Shown here: in pieces, positions 36,552 to 45,497 of the stretch
Layout of the letters: each line of letters starts with the position of its first letter
How positions within the stretch are numbered: the first letter of the stretch is position 1
NCBI RefSeq assembly: GCF_030019515.1
Contig: NZ_JASEEQ010000007.1
Coordinates: 186,001-250,000, forward strand
Source: Nocardioides sp.
Lineage (GTDB): Bacteria > Actinomycetota > Actinomycetes > Propionibacteriales > Nocardioidaceae
Length of the DNA stretch: 64,000 bases
Direction of reading: 5' to 3'
Made by a program: the position numbers and the translations under genes
Notes under the pieces: model-generated
Told to the model about the DNA's origin: nothing
The model's input: only the letters and a program-made list of their open reading frames with translations
Database searches by the model: none

Positions 36552-37778
36552 ATGTCCGACTACGAGTTCCTCACCGTCGATACCCTGACGTCCTACATCG
36601 AGTCCCGGCCGGTCCTCGCCGGTCGCGTCGACACCGGTGCTCTCGCAAGCGTCGAGGAGATCGGCGACGGCAACCTCAATCTGGTGTTCCTCGTCAAGGA
36701 TCGCCATGGCCGCGGACTGTGCCTGAAGCAGGCGTTGCCCTACGTCCGGATGACTGGTGAGGGCTGGCCGATGACCCCGGACCGCGCGCGTCACGAGGTC
36801 GAGTCGCTCAAGGCACACCACGCCCTGATCCCCGACCACGTGGTGGAGGTCTTCGACTACAACCCTGACAGGTACATCATCGCGATGGAGGACCTGAGCG
36901 ACCACCAGGTATGGCGGGGCGCACTCAATCAGGGTCTGCGGCACGACGGCGCGGCGGAGGCGATGGGAACCTATGTCGGGGCCGTCGCCTTCGGCACGTC
37001 CGCCCTCGGTCTCGAGCGGGACACGCTCGCCGACGCCTTGGCCGCCGCGGTGAACCCCGCCCTCTGCACGATCACCGAGGACCTCGTGTTCACCGAGCCC
37101 CTGGTCGACGCCGGACGCAACTCCGTGCTGCCGGCCAACGAGAAGGATGCTGCCGAGCTCGCCGGTGATGACGTCATGGTCCGGGCGATGGGTCGCGCCA
37201 AGTGGTTGTTCATGACCAAGGCGGAGGCCCTGATCCACGGCGACCTCCACACCGGCTCGGTCATGGTCCGTTCGGTCGAGGGCTCGTCGCAGTGCGGCTC
37301 CGTCAAGGCCTTCGACTCCGAGTTCGCCTTCTACGGGCCCGTGGCCTTCGACCTGGGCGCGCTCTGGGGGAACTACATCATTGCGGCGGCGCGTGCCTTC
37401 GCTCTCGGTGAGGACGAGCGGGCTTCGTGGGCGCTCGGGCTCGTCCAACAGACCTGGGACGGGTTCGAAGCGGAGTTCCGGCGCCGCTGGCCGTCCCGCC
37501 TGGACCCGCGGGTGTGGCGAGACGGCACCATGGAGGACCTGCTTCGTGACTGGGAGGCCGAAGCGTGGCTGTTCGCGGCAGCGAAGATGTCGCGCCGGAT
37601 CGTCGGCGCGGCGAAGACCGCGGATATCGAGACCCTGCCGGCGGAGCTCCGCGAGGGTGCGGCCCGCGGTGTGCTTCAGGCGGCACGAACGTTGGTGCGG
37701 CAGAACGCCGGAGACAACGGGCCTCGCTCCGGGGCCGACCGGATCGGGGCGGTGCTGGCCGAACACCGCACGCGGTAG
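36552..37778 (+). CDS. mtnK: S-methyl-5-thioribose kinase (or 5-deoxyribose kinase)
   Basis: About 408 aa. Two adjacent ATGs; 36552 is seven bases from AGGAG. EEIGDGNLNLVFLVKD, CLKQALPYVRM, the MtnK-specific MEDLSDHQVWRGAL, Brenner loop HGDLHTGSVMV and DSEFAFYGP (metal site) identify the family. It phosphorylates C1 of the imported pentose. Last gene of the plus-strand operon; with MtnA it feeds the aldolases on the other strand. The related 5-deoxyribose kinases cannot be separated from MtnK by eye. Confidence 0.92.
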   Translation: MSDYEFLTVDTLTSYIESRPVLAGRVDTGALASVEEIGDGNLNLVFLVKDRHGRGLCLKQALPYVRMTGEGWPMTPDRARHEVESLKAHHALIPDHVVEVFDYNPDRYIIAMEDLSDHQVWRGALNQGLRHDGAAEAMGTYVGAVAFGTSALGLERDTLADALAAAVNPALCTITEDLVFTEPLVDAGRNSVLPANEKDAAELAGDDVMVRAMGRAKWLFMTKAEALIHGDLHTGSVMVRSVEGSSQCGSVKAFDSEFAFYGPVAFDLGALWGNYIIAAARAFALGEDERASWALGLVQQTWDGFEAEFRRRWPSRLDPRVWRDGTMEDLLRDWEAEAWLFAAAKMSRRIVGAAKTADIETLPAELREGAARGVLQAARTLVRQNAGDNGPRSGADRIGAVLAEHRTR

Positions 37779-37878
37779 GTGGACTGTCGGACCCCCGCTG
37801 CCGAATGGGACCGGCAGTAGGACGCCGATCGTCTGGCACCGACCGGCGCCGGCAAGGGTAGGTCGTGGAGTCCCCTCG

Positions 37879-40287
37879 CTAACCGACCCGCCGGGCGACC
37901 CGCGCGACGACCTCACCATCGTTGACCCAGGCCAGCACCACGCGGTGCGCGCCGCGGCCGACGTCCCCACCGAGCGTGAAGGCCGCGGATCCGTGGCCGG
38001 TGACCACCGTCTGCGATGCGACCCGTCGGCCGTCCACGATCAGGACGATCCGCTCGTCCGCGCCGGTCGGGCACCCGCTCGCGCTCGCCGACGCCTGGGT
38101 CGGGCACCGGTCGGCCCGGTCGAGGAGGCCGTCGGCGTCGGTGTCGGGGCAGCCACTGCTGGTGCTGGGCCCGGGCCGGGCGGGGCACCGATCCGCGACG
38201 TCCGGCACCCGGTCGCGGTCCCGGTCCGCCTTCACGGTGGTGAGCCGGGCGGTGAGCGTGTAGGTCGTCGGCTCGACGACCTCCTGGGGGTCGACGGTGA
38301 TCGACAGGTCGCGGCGGGCCCAGGGGACGGTGACCGTGATGCTGCCGTCCCGCTCCTCGACCCGCTGGCCCGAGCCACCGTTGGCGGAGAGGCCGAAGAT
38401 GGTGGAGCCGGTCCAGCTCAGCGTGACCTTCGCGGTCGCCTGCCTCTCGACGGGCAGGCGATAGTAGTCGCGGCTGTCGACCGTGCTCACCAGGCCGACT
38501 CCGAGCGTGCTGTCGGTGGGCTGGACGCTGGCGCCACCCTCCGGCGTCAGCATGACCCGTGAGGTCCGCACGGTGCGCGCGACCGGCGCGTCCCGGGTCT
38601 CGGGGGCCATCGGCGGTGCGGCGAGGTGCAGCCCGGCACCGTCGGGTGCGGCATCCGTGGTGGCGATCCAGTCGTTGCCGCGCGCGTGCAGGCCGGTGAT
38701 CGCATTGACCGTGTACGGCGCCTCGATGTGCTGGTCGGCCAGATAGTCGCGGCGCACGCGGAACGTCACCGTGTTGTCGTCGTAGTTCCAGGTCGCGCTG
38801 CCCTCGGGCAGGTAGTAGCCGGTGCCGTTGTCCATCACCTGCGGCGTCCCGGACGTGTCGCCGGTGCCGATGAAGGAGTCGAAGCGGCGTCCGGAGACGA
38901 GCAGGCTGTACGCCGGCACCGACCCGCCCTGCGCGAGCGGCCACAGCTGGGAGACCGACATCGTCGCGTGCACCGTGTTGCGCGTCACCGACACGTCCAC
39001 GCCGGTGAGGTCCGTGACCGGCGTGGGCGAGTCCGAGGTGGCGTCGGTGGCCCGGGCGGTGCGCTCGGTCGGCGCCTTGCCCAGTGGCTCGTTCGTGGCC
39101 GCACCGCGCACCCGCACGTGACCGTCGGCGACCTGCAGGGAGGAGGCACGCAGCACGGGACGGGTCGTGGCGACGGGCTTCGGGGTCCAGCTGCCGTAGC
39201 TGAGCGGGACCGGGCCGAGGTCCGGCTGCGGACAGTCCGCAGGATCCCCGGTCGAGGAGGCGTAGAGGTGGTCGTCGGGGTGCTGCACCTGGAACGAGTT
39301 GAGCCCGTCCCCCCGGACGTCGTTGGGGGCCAGGTGGTCGTGCCGGTCGACCGAGCCGTCGCCGTCGACGTCGAGGTACCTGCTCATCCGCAGCGCGAAG
39401 CCCTCGACGTCGAGCGTGGAGACGCACTTCGCGACGCCCGGCGGGTCGGTGCTGTAGGCCATGATGTCGTTGGTCGGCGTCGGGCCCCACGGGCCGTCGG
39501 CGCCGTCGCCCACGTGGCCCAGGGTCAGGCAGTGGCCGAACTCGTGGGCGACCAGGTCGAAGAGGCCGAAGAAGTCGGACGCACCCGGCACCGGGTCGAT
39601 CGCGCCGTTGACCGCGAAGCAGACGTTCCCGCCGACGCCGCCGCAGTCCTCGACGTACACCCCGCCCTTCTCGCGGCCGTGCTGCTCGAACCCCGGCTTG
39701 TCGGTCCAGGCGCCGAAGTCCAGCGGGGCGGGCACGGAGGCGCACGGGACGCCCTCGCCGTCGACGATGCCGAGCTCGCCGGCGAAGGACACCGGGTCGA
39801 TGCCGATGCCGACGCCGCCGGCCGGGTTGCTGACGACCACGACGATCTCGGGATCGACCAGGGAGAGGGGGTGCTCGAGCGCCCCGGTGGGATCGACCAC
39901 GACCTGGTGGGTGCGGACGTCCATCTCGAACCCGTGCTTCAGCCACGGCAGGCCCATCTGGTCCGCGAGGTAGTGCAGACCGCCGTCCCACATCATCACG
40001 GCCTGCTCGGCGACCCGCATGTCGCGCTCGGCGGCCGGCGAGACCGGCACCAGCACGTCGACGTCGACCTTGGGGCTGTCCAGGGCGTTCAGGCCGACCT
40101 TCATGTGGTAGCAGAGGTTGTCGGGGTTGAGCGGGTCGCGGTCGACCACGCATCCGGCGGGCAGCTGCCCGTCACCCCAGCTCGGACGGACGAACTCGCT
40201 GGACGGACTGCTCGACGCGGGTGCGCTCACGCCGACCGGCGCCAGGGCGAGCAGCAGCAGGAGGACGAACGGGATCTTGCGGGTCAT
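37879..40287 (-). CDS. Secreted metzincin-like zinc metalloprotease with thrombospondin type-3-like Asp repeats
   Basis: About 802 aa; ATG 40287 (an in-frame TTG at 40305 is possible). A strong signal peptide (IPFVLLLLLALAPVGVSA) starts the protein. The zinc site is HEFGHCLTLGH, a metzincin HExxHxxGxxH in which the usual Gly is Thr, followed by a Met-turn-like NDIMAYS. C-terminal region carries Asp-rich calcium-type loops (DRDRDRVPDVADRCPARPG, DTDADGLLDRADRCP) and a final Ig-like segment. Probably extracellular, calcium-stabilised. Convergent with mtnK. Confidence 0.8.
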   Translation of the reverse strand: MTRKIPFVLLLLLALAPVGVSAPASSSPSSEFVRPSWGDGQLPAGCVVDRDPLNPDNLCYHMKVGLNALDSPKVDVDVLVPVSPAAERDMRVAEQAVMMWDGGLHYLADQMGLPWLKHGFEMDVRTHQVVVDPTGALEHPLSLVDPEIVVVVSNPAGGVGIGIDPVSFAGELGIVDGEGVPCASVPAPLDFGAWTDKPGFEQHGREKGGVYVEDCGGVGGNVCFAVNGAIDPVPGASDFFGLFDLVAHEFGHCLTLGHVGDGADGPWGPTPTNDIMAYSTDPPGVAKCVSTLDVEGFALRMSRYLDVDGDGSVDRHDHLAPNDVRGDGLNSFQVQHPDDHLYASSTGDPADCPQPDLGPVPLSYGSWTPKPVATTRPVLRASSLQVADGHVRVRGAATNEPLGKAPTERTARATDATSDSPTPVTDLTGVDVSVTRNTVHATMSVSQLWPLAQGGSVPAYSLLVSGRRFDSFIGTGDTSGTPQVMDNGTGYYLPEGSATWNYDDNTVTFRVRRDYLADQHIEAPYTVNAITGLHARGNDWIATTDAAPDGAGLHLAAPPMAPETRDAPVARTVRTSRVMLTPEGGASVQPTDSTLGVGLVSTVDSRDYYRLPVERQATAKVTLSWTGSTIFGLSANGGSGQRVEERDGSITVTVPWARRDLSITVDPQEVVEPTTYTLTARLTTVKADRDRDRVPDVADRCPARPGPSTSSGCPDTDADGLLDRADRCPTQASASASGCPTGADERIVLIVDGRRVASQTVVTGHGSAAFTLGGDVGRGAHRVVLAWVNDGEVVARVARRVG

Positions 40288-40376
40288 GCCCGGGCAACGA
40301 CGCAACCGTGGCGAGGCTAGGCCGCGGCTCCGCCCGGCTGGACCGGCCGGACCTGACGACCGGCCCCGGCCGATGC

Positions 40377-40838
40377 CTAGCGAGCGGGCCCGGTCGGCCC
40401 GACCCAGCGCGGCACACGCGCGGCGTACGCCGGGTAGTCGGCGGGGAACAGCTCGAGCAGCGCAGCCTCCTCGGCGGCGATCTGGACGCGGTCGATCACC
40501 GCGACGAACGCCGCGGCCGGAAGCAGCGCCGCCCCCCGTCCGCGCAGCAGCGCGTGGGCGACGAGGAGCCCGGCCATGCCGACGTACATCGGGTTGCGCG
40601 TGATCGCGTTGGCGCCCGTGGTGACCAGCGCGGTGGCGGTGCCGGGCTCGAGCGGGTTCACGCTCGTCCGGGTCCTGCGGAACTCCCCGACCGCCGTGAC
40701 GACCAGGGCCGCCGACGCGACGGCCACCAGGCCGGCGGCCGCGGTGCGTGCCGGGCGCGCCGGCCGGGAGACACCCAGGAGCCGCTGGGTCACGAGGGCT
40801 GCCGCCGCGAGCGCGGCCGGTGGCGGGTGGGTCTTCAC
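40377..40838 (-). CDS. Isoprenylcysteine carboxyl methyltransferase-family membrane protein
   Basis: 153 aa, three to four hydrophobic spans. The SAM-binding helix region reads GANAITRNPMYVGMAGLL, the RNPMY/RHPxY pattern of ICMT/PEMT-type methyltransferases, and E-rich EEAALLELFPADYPAYAARV followed by PRWVGP is the conserved C-terminal E..L….Y..Y…V.R. Bacterial members methylate phospholipids or unknown small molecules. Stand-alone minus-strand gene. Confidence 0.82.
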   Translation of the reverse strand: MKTHPPPAALAAAALVTQRLLGVSRPARPARTAAAGLVAVASAALVVTAVGEFRRTRTSVNPLEPGTATALVTTGANAITRNPMYVGMAGLLVAHALLRGRGAALLPAAAFVAVIDRVQIAAEEAALLELFPADYPAYAARVPRWVGPTGPAR

Positions 40839-40869
40839 AGCGCGGGCCTTTCGAAGCGTCGTCCCGAGG

Positions 40870-41517
40870 CTAGGCGAACAGGGCCTCGCCGTACTTCAGC
40901 ACGACGGCCAGCACCAGCACCAGGATCCAGGCGACGACGAGCACGAGATCGAGGTTCGAGCGGACCATCGCGACCAGGCCCGCCTGGACCCGGCGCGGCA
41001 GGTACAGGTTGGCGTCCCTGATGTTGACGTAGGTCATCTCGAAGAACACCAGCGTCGTCGCGAGCGTCACCAGCAGGCACCACGGGCACAGCGCGCCGAT
41101 GTCGAACATGGCCTCGTAGAAGAGCCAGTAGGCGAACGCGAGGCCTACCGTGTAGACGACCTGCGCGGCCAGCATGAACCAGCGCGGGAACCGGATGCCG
41201 GCCAGGCTGGCGACGGCCAGGGTGATGACCACCGGTTCGGTGATCAGGCCGAGGAAGGCGTTGGGGAACCCGAGCAGCGAGGACTGCCACGAGTTGGCCA
41301 CGGTGCCGCAGCTGATCACCGCGTTGATGTTGCAGCCGAGGTCGGCGCTCGGGTCCTCGGCGAGACGCAGGGCATCGATCGAGAGGACGAACGACGCGAC
41401 GAGGCTCGCGACCGAGGCGACCAGCATCGTCACCCAGACAGTGGCGCGGCTGTGCCGGAGCCGGTGCAGCCGGGAGCCCTCGGCCAGCTCCTCGTCGGTG
41501 CCGAGCTCGCCGGTCAC
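40870..41517 (-). CDS. Vitamin K epoxide reductase-family protein (VKOR)
   Basis: 215 aa. GTG start at 41517, in a GTGA overlap with the DsbA-like stop. About five hydrophobic spans. Active site elements: ADLGCNINAVISCGTVA carries the loop Cys pair, and LCPWCLLVTLATT the CxxC of the quinone-reactive site. In Actinobacteria, VKOR reoxidises DsbA by passing electrons to menaquinone. The coupled DsbA-like gene upstream is its natural partner. Confidence 0.93.
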   Translation of the reverse strand: MTGELGTDEELAEGSRLHRLRHSRATVWVTMLVASVASLVASFVLSIDALRLAEDPSADLGCNINAVISCGTVANSWQSSLLGFPNAFLGLITEPVVITLAVASLAGIRFPRWFMLAAQVVYTVGLAFAYWLFYEAMFDIGALCPWCLLVTLATTLVFFEMTYVNIRDANLYLPRRVQAGLVAMVRSNLDLVLVVAWILVLVLAVVLKYGEALFA

Positions 41518-42281
41518 TGGCTGGCCGCGGCCGACTCGATCGCCTCGGTCAGCGGGCCGACCGTGTACACGTCGCCCTGGAACTGCTCGCCGTCGACCAC
41601 GACCGTGGGCGTGCCCTGGATGCCGGAGTCGAACGCCTTCTGCGTCACCGAGGCGGTCCAGGGCTCGTAGGTGCCCTCGCCGAACCTCTCGACGACGTCG
41701 TCCGGTACGCCGGCGTCCCGGGCGATCGCGGCGATCTCGTCGTCGCTGAGGCCCTCGGTGCCCTCGTCCGGCTGGTTCTCGTAGAGCGCGGTGTGGAACG
41801 CCCACGCCTGCTCCGGCGCACCGTGGACCACGGTCGCGAACGCGTTGGCGGCGCGGGTGGAGTAGCGGGTGCCGCGAGACTGCTCGTCGAGGAAGGAGAT
41901 CGGGCGCAGCTCGATCCGGGCCGTGCCGTCGGCGACCAGCCGGTCGAGCTCGCCGCTGTTGGCCGCCTCGAACGCGCCGCAGGCCGGGCACATGTAGTCG
42001 TAGTAGATCTCGACGGTGACCGGTGCGTCGTCCTGGCCGACCGCGAACGAGCCGGAGGGGTCGATGTTCGCCGGTGCCACCACGTCCCCGGAGGCTGCCT
42101 GCGGTCCGTCGTCGTCCCCGGTGACGGTGCTCACGACCGCGAAGACGATGGCGGCGACCAGGCCGAGGATCACGACGGCACCGACCGCAGTGACGAGCCG
42201 GCGGCGGCGGGCCTGCTGTGCCTGGGCGATGCGCTGCGCTTCGCGCAGCTGCTGGGTCCTGATCCGTCCCTGCTTGCTCAT
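41514..42281 (-). CDS. Membrane-anchored DsbA-like thiol-disulfide oxidoreductase
   Basis: 255 aa. ATG 42281 begins SKQGRIRTQQLREAQRIA; one TM helix (VTAVGAVVILGLVAAIVFAV) anchors the thioredoxin-like domain outside the membrane. Active site YMCPACGAFE (CPAC) and the cis-Pro loop GIQGTPTVVVDG are intact. It oxidises exported proteins, with VKOR encoded directly downstream as its recycling partner. Confidence 0.93.
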   Translation of the reverse strand: MSKQGRIRTQQLREAQRIAQAQQARRRRLVTAVGAVVILGLVAAIVFAVVSTVTGDDDGPQAASGDVVAPANIDPSGSFAVGQDDAPVTVEIYYDYMCPACGAFEAANSGELDRLVADGTARIELRPISFLDEQSRGTRYSTRAANAFATVVHGAPEQAWAFHTALYENQPDEGTEGLSDDEIAAIARDAGVPDDVVERFGEGTYEPWTASVTQKAFDSGIQGTPTVVVDGEQFQGDVYTVGPLTEAIESAAASQ

Positions 42282-42507
42282 CCGCGACTTCCTGTGGTCG
42301 TTTTTGGGCAGGCCCGGTCTGTGGTCGTGGCCTGCCGCCGACACTAATCGGAACGGTGCGGATACCCGAGGGCCCAGTACGGATCCGGGACCTTCGGCTC
42401 TAGAGATCGGGACGATCGGCTCAGTGCCTCTGCGAGCCGGTGGGCGGGCGCTGACGTGGCTCGGGAGTTCGGGCCCCAGCCCGGCGCGAAGGTGGCAGCA
42501 TCGCGGC

Positions 42508-44706
42508 ATGCGCACAGCGAGGAGAGCGGCGACTGCGAGCATCGTCGTCGCCGCGGTGCTCGCCGGCGCCCAGCTCGGCAGCGCCGGGGCCACCGCGGCC
42601 GACGCCGCAGGATTCGTCCTGCGGCCCAGTGTCAACCAGCTCTACGTGCTCTCGGCGACCCCCGGCGAGGAGCTCGAGCTCGTCGGCGCCGACAGCGCGA
42701 CGGTGGCGACGGGGACGGTCGACACTGCCGGAAGCCTCGCGTGGCGCGACCTGGACGCCGGCAGCTACGTCGTACGGACCGCAGCGAAGCCCGGCTCCGC
42801 GTCCGCTCCGGTCACGGTCGGCGGCTTCGACGACCCCGCGCCGCCGCAGTCCTTCTACGCCGGCCAGACCCTCGCGTCCGGCTTCGGCTACATCACCACC
42901 CGCGACGGCACCACGCTGTCGGCGAACGTCGTGCTGCCGCCAGGCCCCGGCCCGTTCCCGACCGTGGTCGAGTACTCCGGCTACGACCCGAGCAACCCGG
43001 CCAACACGACCATGGCCCAGCTCTTCAACGCGCTCGGGTTCGCCTACGTGGGCGTGAACATGCGCGGCACCGGCTGCTCCGGCGGCACCTTCCTGCACTT
43101 CGAGCCGATCCAGAGCCTCGACGGATACGACGTGATCGAGGCCGTCGCCGCGCAGTCGTGGGCGCAGTTCCACCGGGTCGGGATGGTGGGCATCTCCTAC
43201 CCGGGCATCTCCCAGCTCTACGTCGCGCGCACCCGGCCGCCGCACCTCTCGGCGATCACGCCGCTGTCCGTCATCGACGACACCTACCGCGGCACCCTCT
43301 ACCCGGGCGGGATCCTCAACACCGGCTTCGCGGTCCCCTGGGCGACCGAGCGGGCAACCCAGGCGGCGCCGTACGGCGAGGGCTGGGAGCGCCCCCGGGT
43401 CACGGCCGGCGACACCGTCTGCGAGGCCAACCAGGCGTTGCGGCTGCAGAACCCCGACCCGCTGCAGCTGATCGCGGACAACCCGTACTACTCCGCCGAG
43501 GTGGGCGACCCGATCTCGCCGAGCCTGTTCGTGCACGACATCGACGTCCCGGTCTTCACCGCCGGCGCCTGGCAGGACGAGCAGACCGGCGGACACTTCC
43601 CGGCCCTGCTCGACGACTTCACCTCGGCTCCGCACGTCTACGCCTCGATGACCAACGGCTCGCACACGGAGTCGCTCAGCCTCGGCGTCTTCGGGCGGTA
43701 CGCCGACTTCCTCGACCTCTACGTGGCCCGCCGGGTGCCGACGGCAGCGAAGACCGTGGTGGCCCCGATCCTGGCGCAGTCGCTCACCGGGGTCGCCGGC
43801 CTGTCCCTCCCGCCCGGACCCGACTACGCGGGCCTGACCTACCGGCAGGCGCTGCGCCGCTACCAGGCCGCCGACCCGGTCCGGATCCTCTTCGAGGAGG
43901 GCGCGGCGGCCGGCCAGCCCTCCGGCGCCCCGCTGCCCCGCTACGTGCGGACCTTCCCCTCCTGGCCGATCCCGAGCGTCGAGCCGACGGCGTGGTACCT
44001 CGGCTCGACCGGTCGGCTGCGTGCCCGGCCGTCGTCGACGCGGCCCGGCGCGGCGACCGTGCGCAGCTACCGCGCGGACCCGAGCGCCCTGCCGCAGACG
44101 ACGTACTCGGGCTCGAGCGCAGGGATCTGGCAGGCGCACCCCGACTACGACTGGCGGCAGATCCCTGCCGGCACCGGGCTCGGCTGGCTCAGCGCGCCGC
44201 TGCGCCGGGACGTGGTGGCGATCGGCACCGGCTCGGTCGACCTCTGGGTGCGGGCCGCCGCGCCCGACACGGACCTCGAGGTGACGCTCAGCGAGGTGAG
44301 ACCGAGCGGTCGCGAGGTGTACGTGCAGTCCGGGTGGCTGCGGGCCAGCCATCGCGCCCTCGACCGGGCCCGGTCGACCGCCGTCTCCCCGGTGCACACC
44401 GACCTCGAGTCCGACGCCGCTGCGCTGCCGGCCGATCGGTACACGAAGGTGCGCATCGAGCTGTTCCCGTTCGCGCAGGCCTTCCGCGAGGGGTCGCGGC
44501 TCCGGCTGACGGTGGACGCGCCCGGCGGCGCCCGGCCGCTGTGGGCCTTCGACACGATCGCCGACGGCGAGCAGGTCTTCGTGGCCGCCGACGCGGTACG
44601 GCGCTCCCGCCTGGTGCTCTCGGTGGTCCCGGACGTGAGGGTGCCGACCAGGGCCCCCGCCTGCGCGTCGCTGCGCAGCCAGCCCTGCCGCACCTACCCC
44701 GGCTGA
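42508..44706 (+). CDS. Secreted CocE/NonD-family hydrolase (X-Pro dipeptidyl-peptidase fold)
   Basis: 732 aa. Signal peptide ends near GSAGATAADA. The catalytic triad is Ser in GMVGISYPGISQL, Asp in TAGAWQDEQTG and His in TNGSHTESL. The C-terminal ~200 residues form the jelly-roll X-Pro dipeptidyl-peptidase domain (WVRAAAPDTDLEVTLSEV). It is longer than cocaine esterase because of an N-terminal Ig-like segment. Ester or peptide substrate unknown. Divergent from the DsbA-like gene; the 226-bp gap between them shows no certain promoter. Confidence 0.88.
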   Translation: MRTARRAATASIVVAAVLAGAQLGSAGATAADAAGFVLRPSVNQLYVLSATPGEELELVGADSATVATGTVDTAGSLAWRDLDAGSYVVRTAAKPGSASAPVTVGGFDDPAPPQSFYAGQTLASGFGYITTRDGTTLSANVVLPPGPGPFPTVVEYSGYDPSNPANTTMAQLFNALGFAYVGVNMRGTGCSGGTFLHFEPIQSLDGYDVIEAVAAQSWAQFHRVGMVGISYPGISQLYVARTRPPHLSAITPLSVIDDTYRGTLYPGGILNTGFAVPWATERATQAAPYGEGWERPRVTAGDTVCEANQALRLQNPDPLQLIADNPYYSAEVGDPISPSLFVHDIDVPVFTAGAWQDEQTGGHFPALLDDFTSAPHVYASMTNGSHTESLSLGVFGRYADFLDLYVARRVPTAAKTVVAPILAQSLTGVAGLSLPPGPDYAGLTYRQALRRYQAADPVRILFEEGAAAGQPSGAPLPRYVRTFPSWPIPSVEPTAWYLGSTGRLRARPSSTRPGAATVRSYRADPSALPQTTYSGSSAGIWQAHPDYDWRQIPAGTGLGWLSAPLRRDVVAIGTGSVDLWVRAAAPDTDLEVTLSEVRPSGREVYVQSGWLRASHRALDRARSTAVSPVHTDLESDAAALPADRYTKVRIELFPFAQAFREGSRLRLTVDAPGGARPLWAFDTIADGEQVFVAADAVRRSRLVLSVVPDVRVPTRAPACASLRSQPCRTYPG

Positions 44707-44822
44707 TCCCGCGTCGAGCCACCCCACGTGGCTGCCCCGGACCCTTGGCCTCAGCCACCTGGGGGTGTCTCGACACCGGATGGTCCGCGCGCCAGGTGGT
44801 GGGGGAGACTTCCGGGGTGACG

Positions 44823-44882
44823 ATGCACGTCCTCCCCGACCACACCGGTGCCCTGGCCGACGCCGAGTCCGGCCGCGGATGA
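44823..44882 (+). CDS. 19-codon leader-like ORF coupled to the YitT-like gene
   Basis: ATG 44823, GGGGTG six bases upstream, encodes MHVLPDHTGALADAESGRG and stops at 44880–44882, overlapping the next ATG (44879) as ATGA. The downstream gene has no ribosome site of its own, so its translation may depend on this short frame. It may be a real leader or a remnant; no known family. Confidence 0.3.
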   Translation: MHVLPDHTGALADAESGRG

Positions 44883-45490
44883 GCGCCGTTCCTGCTGCTC
44901 CGCCGCACACCTGGGTCGAGGACCTGCTGAGCCTGGCCACCGGCGTGTACGTCGTCTCCCTCGGCCTGTGCCTGCTCCAGGCCGCCGGTGCGGTGACCGG
45001 CGGCACCGCCGGCCTGTCCCTGCTGCTCTCCTACGCGACCCCGGTCGGGTTCGGGCTGCTGTTCGTCCTGATCAACCTGCCCGCGTTCGCGGTGGCCGCC
45101 TGGAAGAAGGGCCTGGCGTTCACGCTGAAGTCGCTCGCCTGCGTGGTCGGGGTCTCGTTCGCGACCCGGCTCCAGGCCGAGGTGCTGGACCTGGCCGACC
45201 TGGACAAGCTCTACGGAGTGGTCGCGGGCAACCTGCTCGCCGGCGTGGGCCTGCTGATCCTGTTCCGGCACGGGGCGAGCCTGGGGGGCTTCAACATCGT
45301 CGCGCTGCTGATGCAGGAGAAGCTCGGGCTCCGAGCCGGCTACGTGCAGATGGTCCTCGACGTCATGGTCGTGCTCGGGTCCGCGTTCGTCGTCGACCCG
45401 GGGGTCGTGGTGCTCTCTGCGCTCGGCGCCGTCGTGCTCAACATCGTGCTGGCGTTCAACCACCGGCCGGGCAGGTACATGGGACTCTGA
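44879..45490 (+). CDS. YitT-family integral membrane protein
   Basis: 203 aa, five or six hydrophobic spans with little hydrophilic sequence. The pattern LLSLATGVYVVSLGLCLLQA, AVTGGTAGLSLLLSY and GASLGGFNIVALLMQEKLG matches the YitT/DUF161 family, whose function is uncertain (suggested transporters). Start follows the leader-like frame (ATGA). Convergent with the SnoaL-like gene, seven bases apart. Confidence 0.78.
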   Translation: MSAVPAAPPHTWVEDLLSLATGVYVVSLGLCLLQAAGAVTGGTAGLSLLLSYATPVGFGLLFVLINLPAFAVAAWKKGLAFTLKSLACVVGVSFATRLQAEVLDLADLDKLYGVVAGNLLAGVGLLILFRHGASLGGFNIVALLMQEKLGLRAGYVQMVLDVMVVLGSAFVVDPGVVVLSALGAVVLNIVLAFNHRPGRYMGL

Positions 45491-45497
45491 GCGCCCC

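Noticed and set aside
31650..37778. Reading MtnA/MtnK as part of the universal methionine salvage pathway
   Set aside because: No mtnB, mtnC or mtnD is nearby and the genes are with an importer and aldolases, which fits the DHAP shunt better.
37798..37817. Terminator after mtnK (CTGCCG/CGGCAG stem)
   Set aside because: Six-base stem without a T tract; too weak to call.
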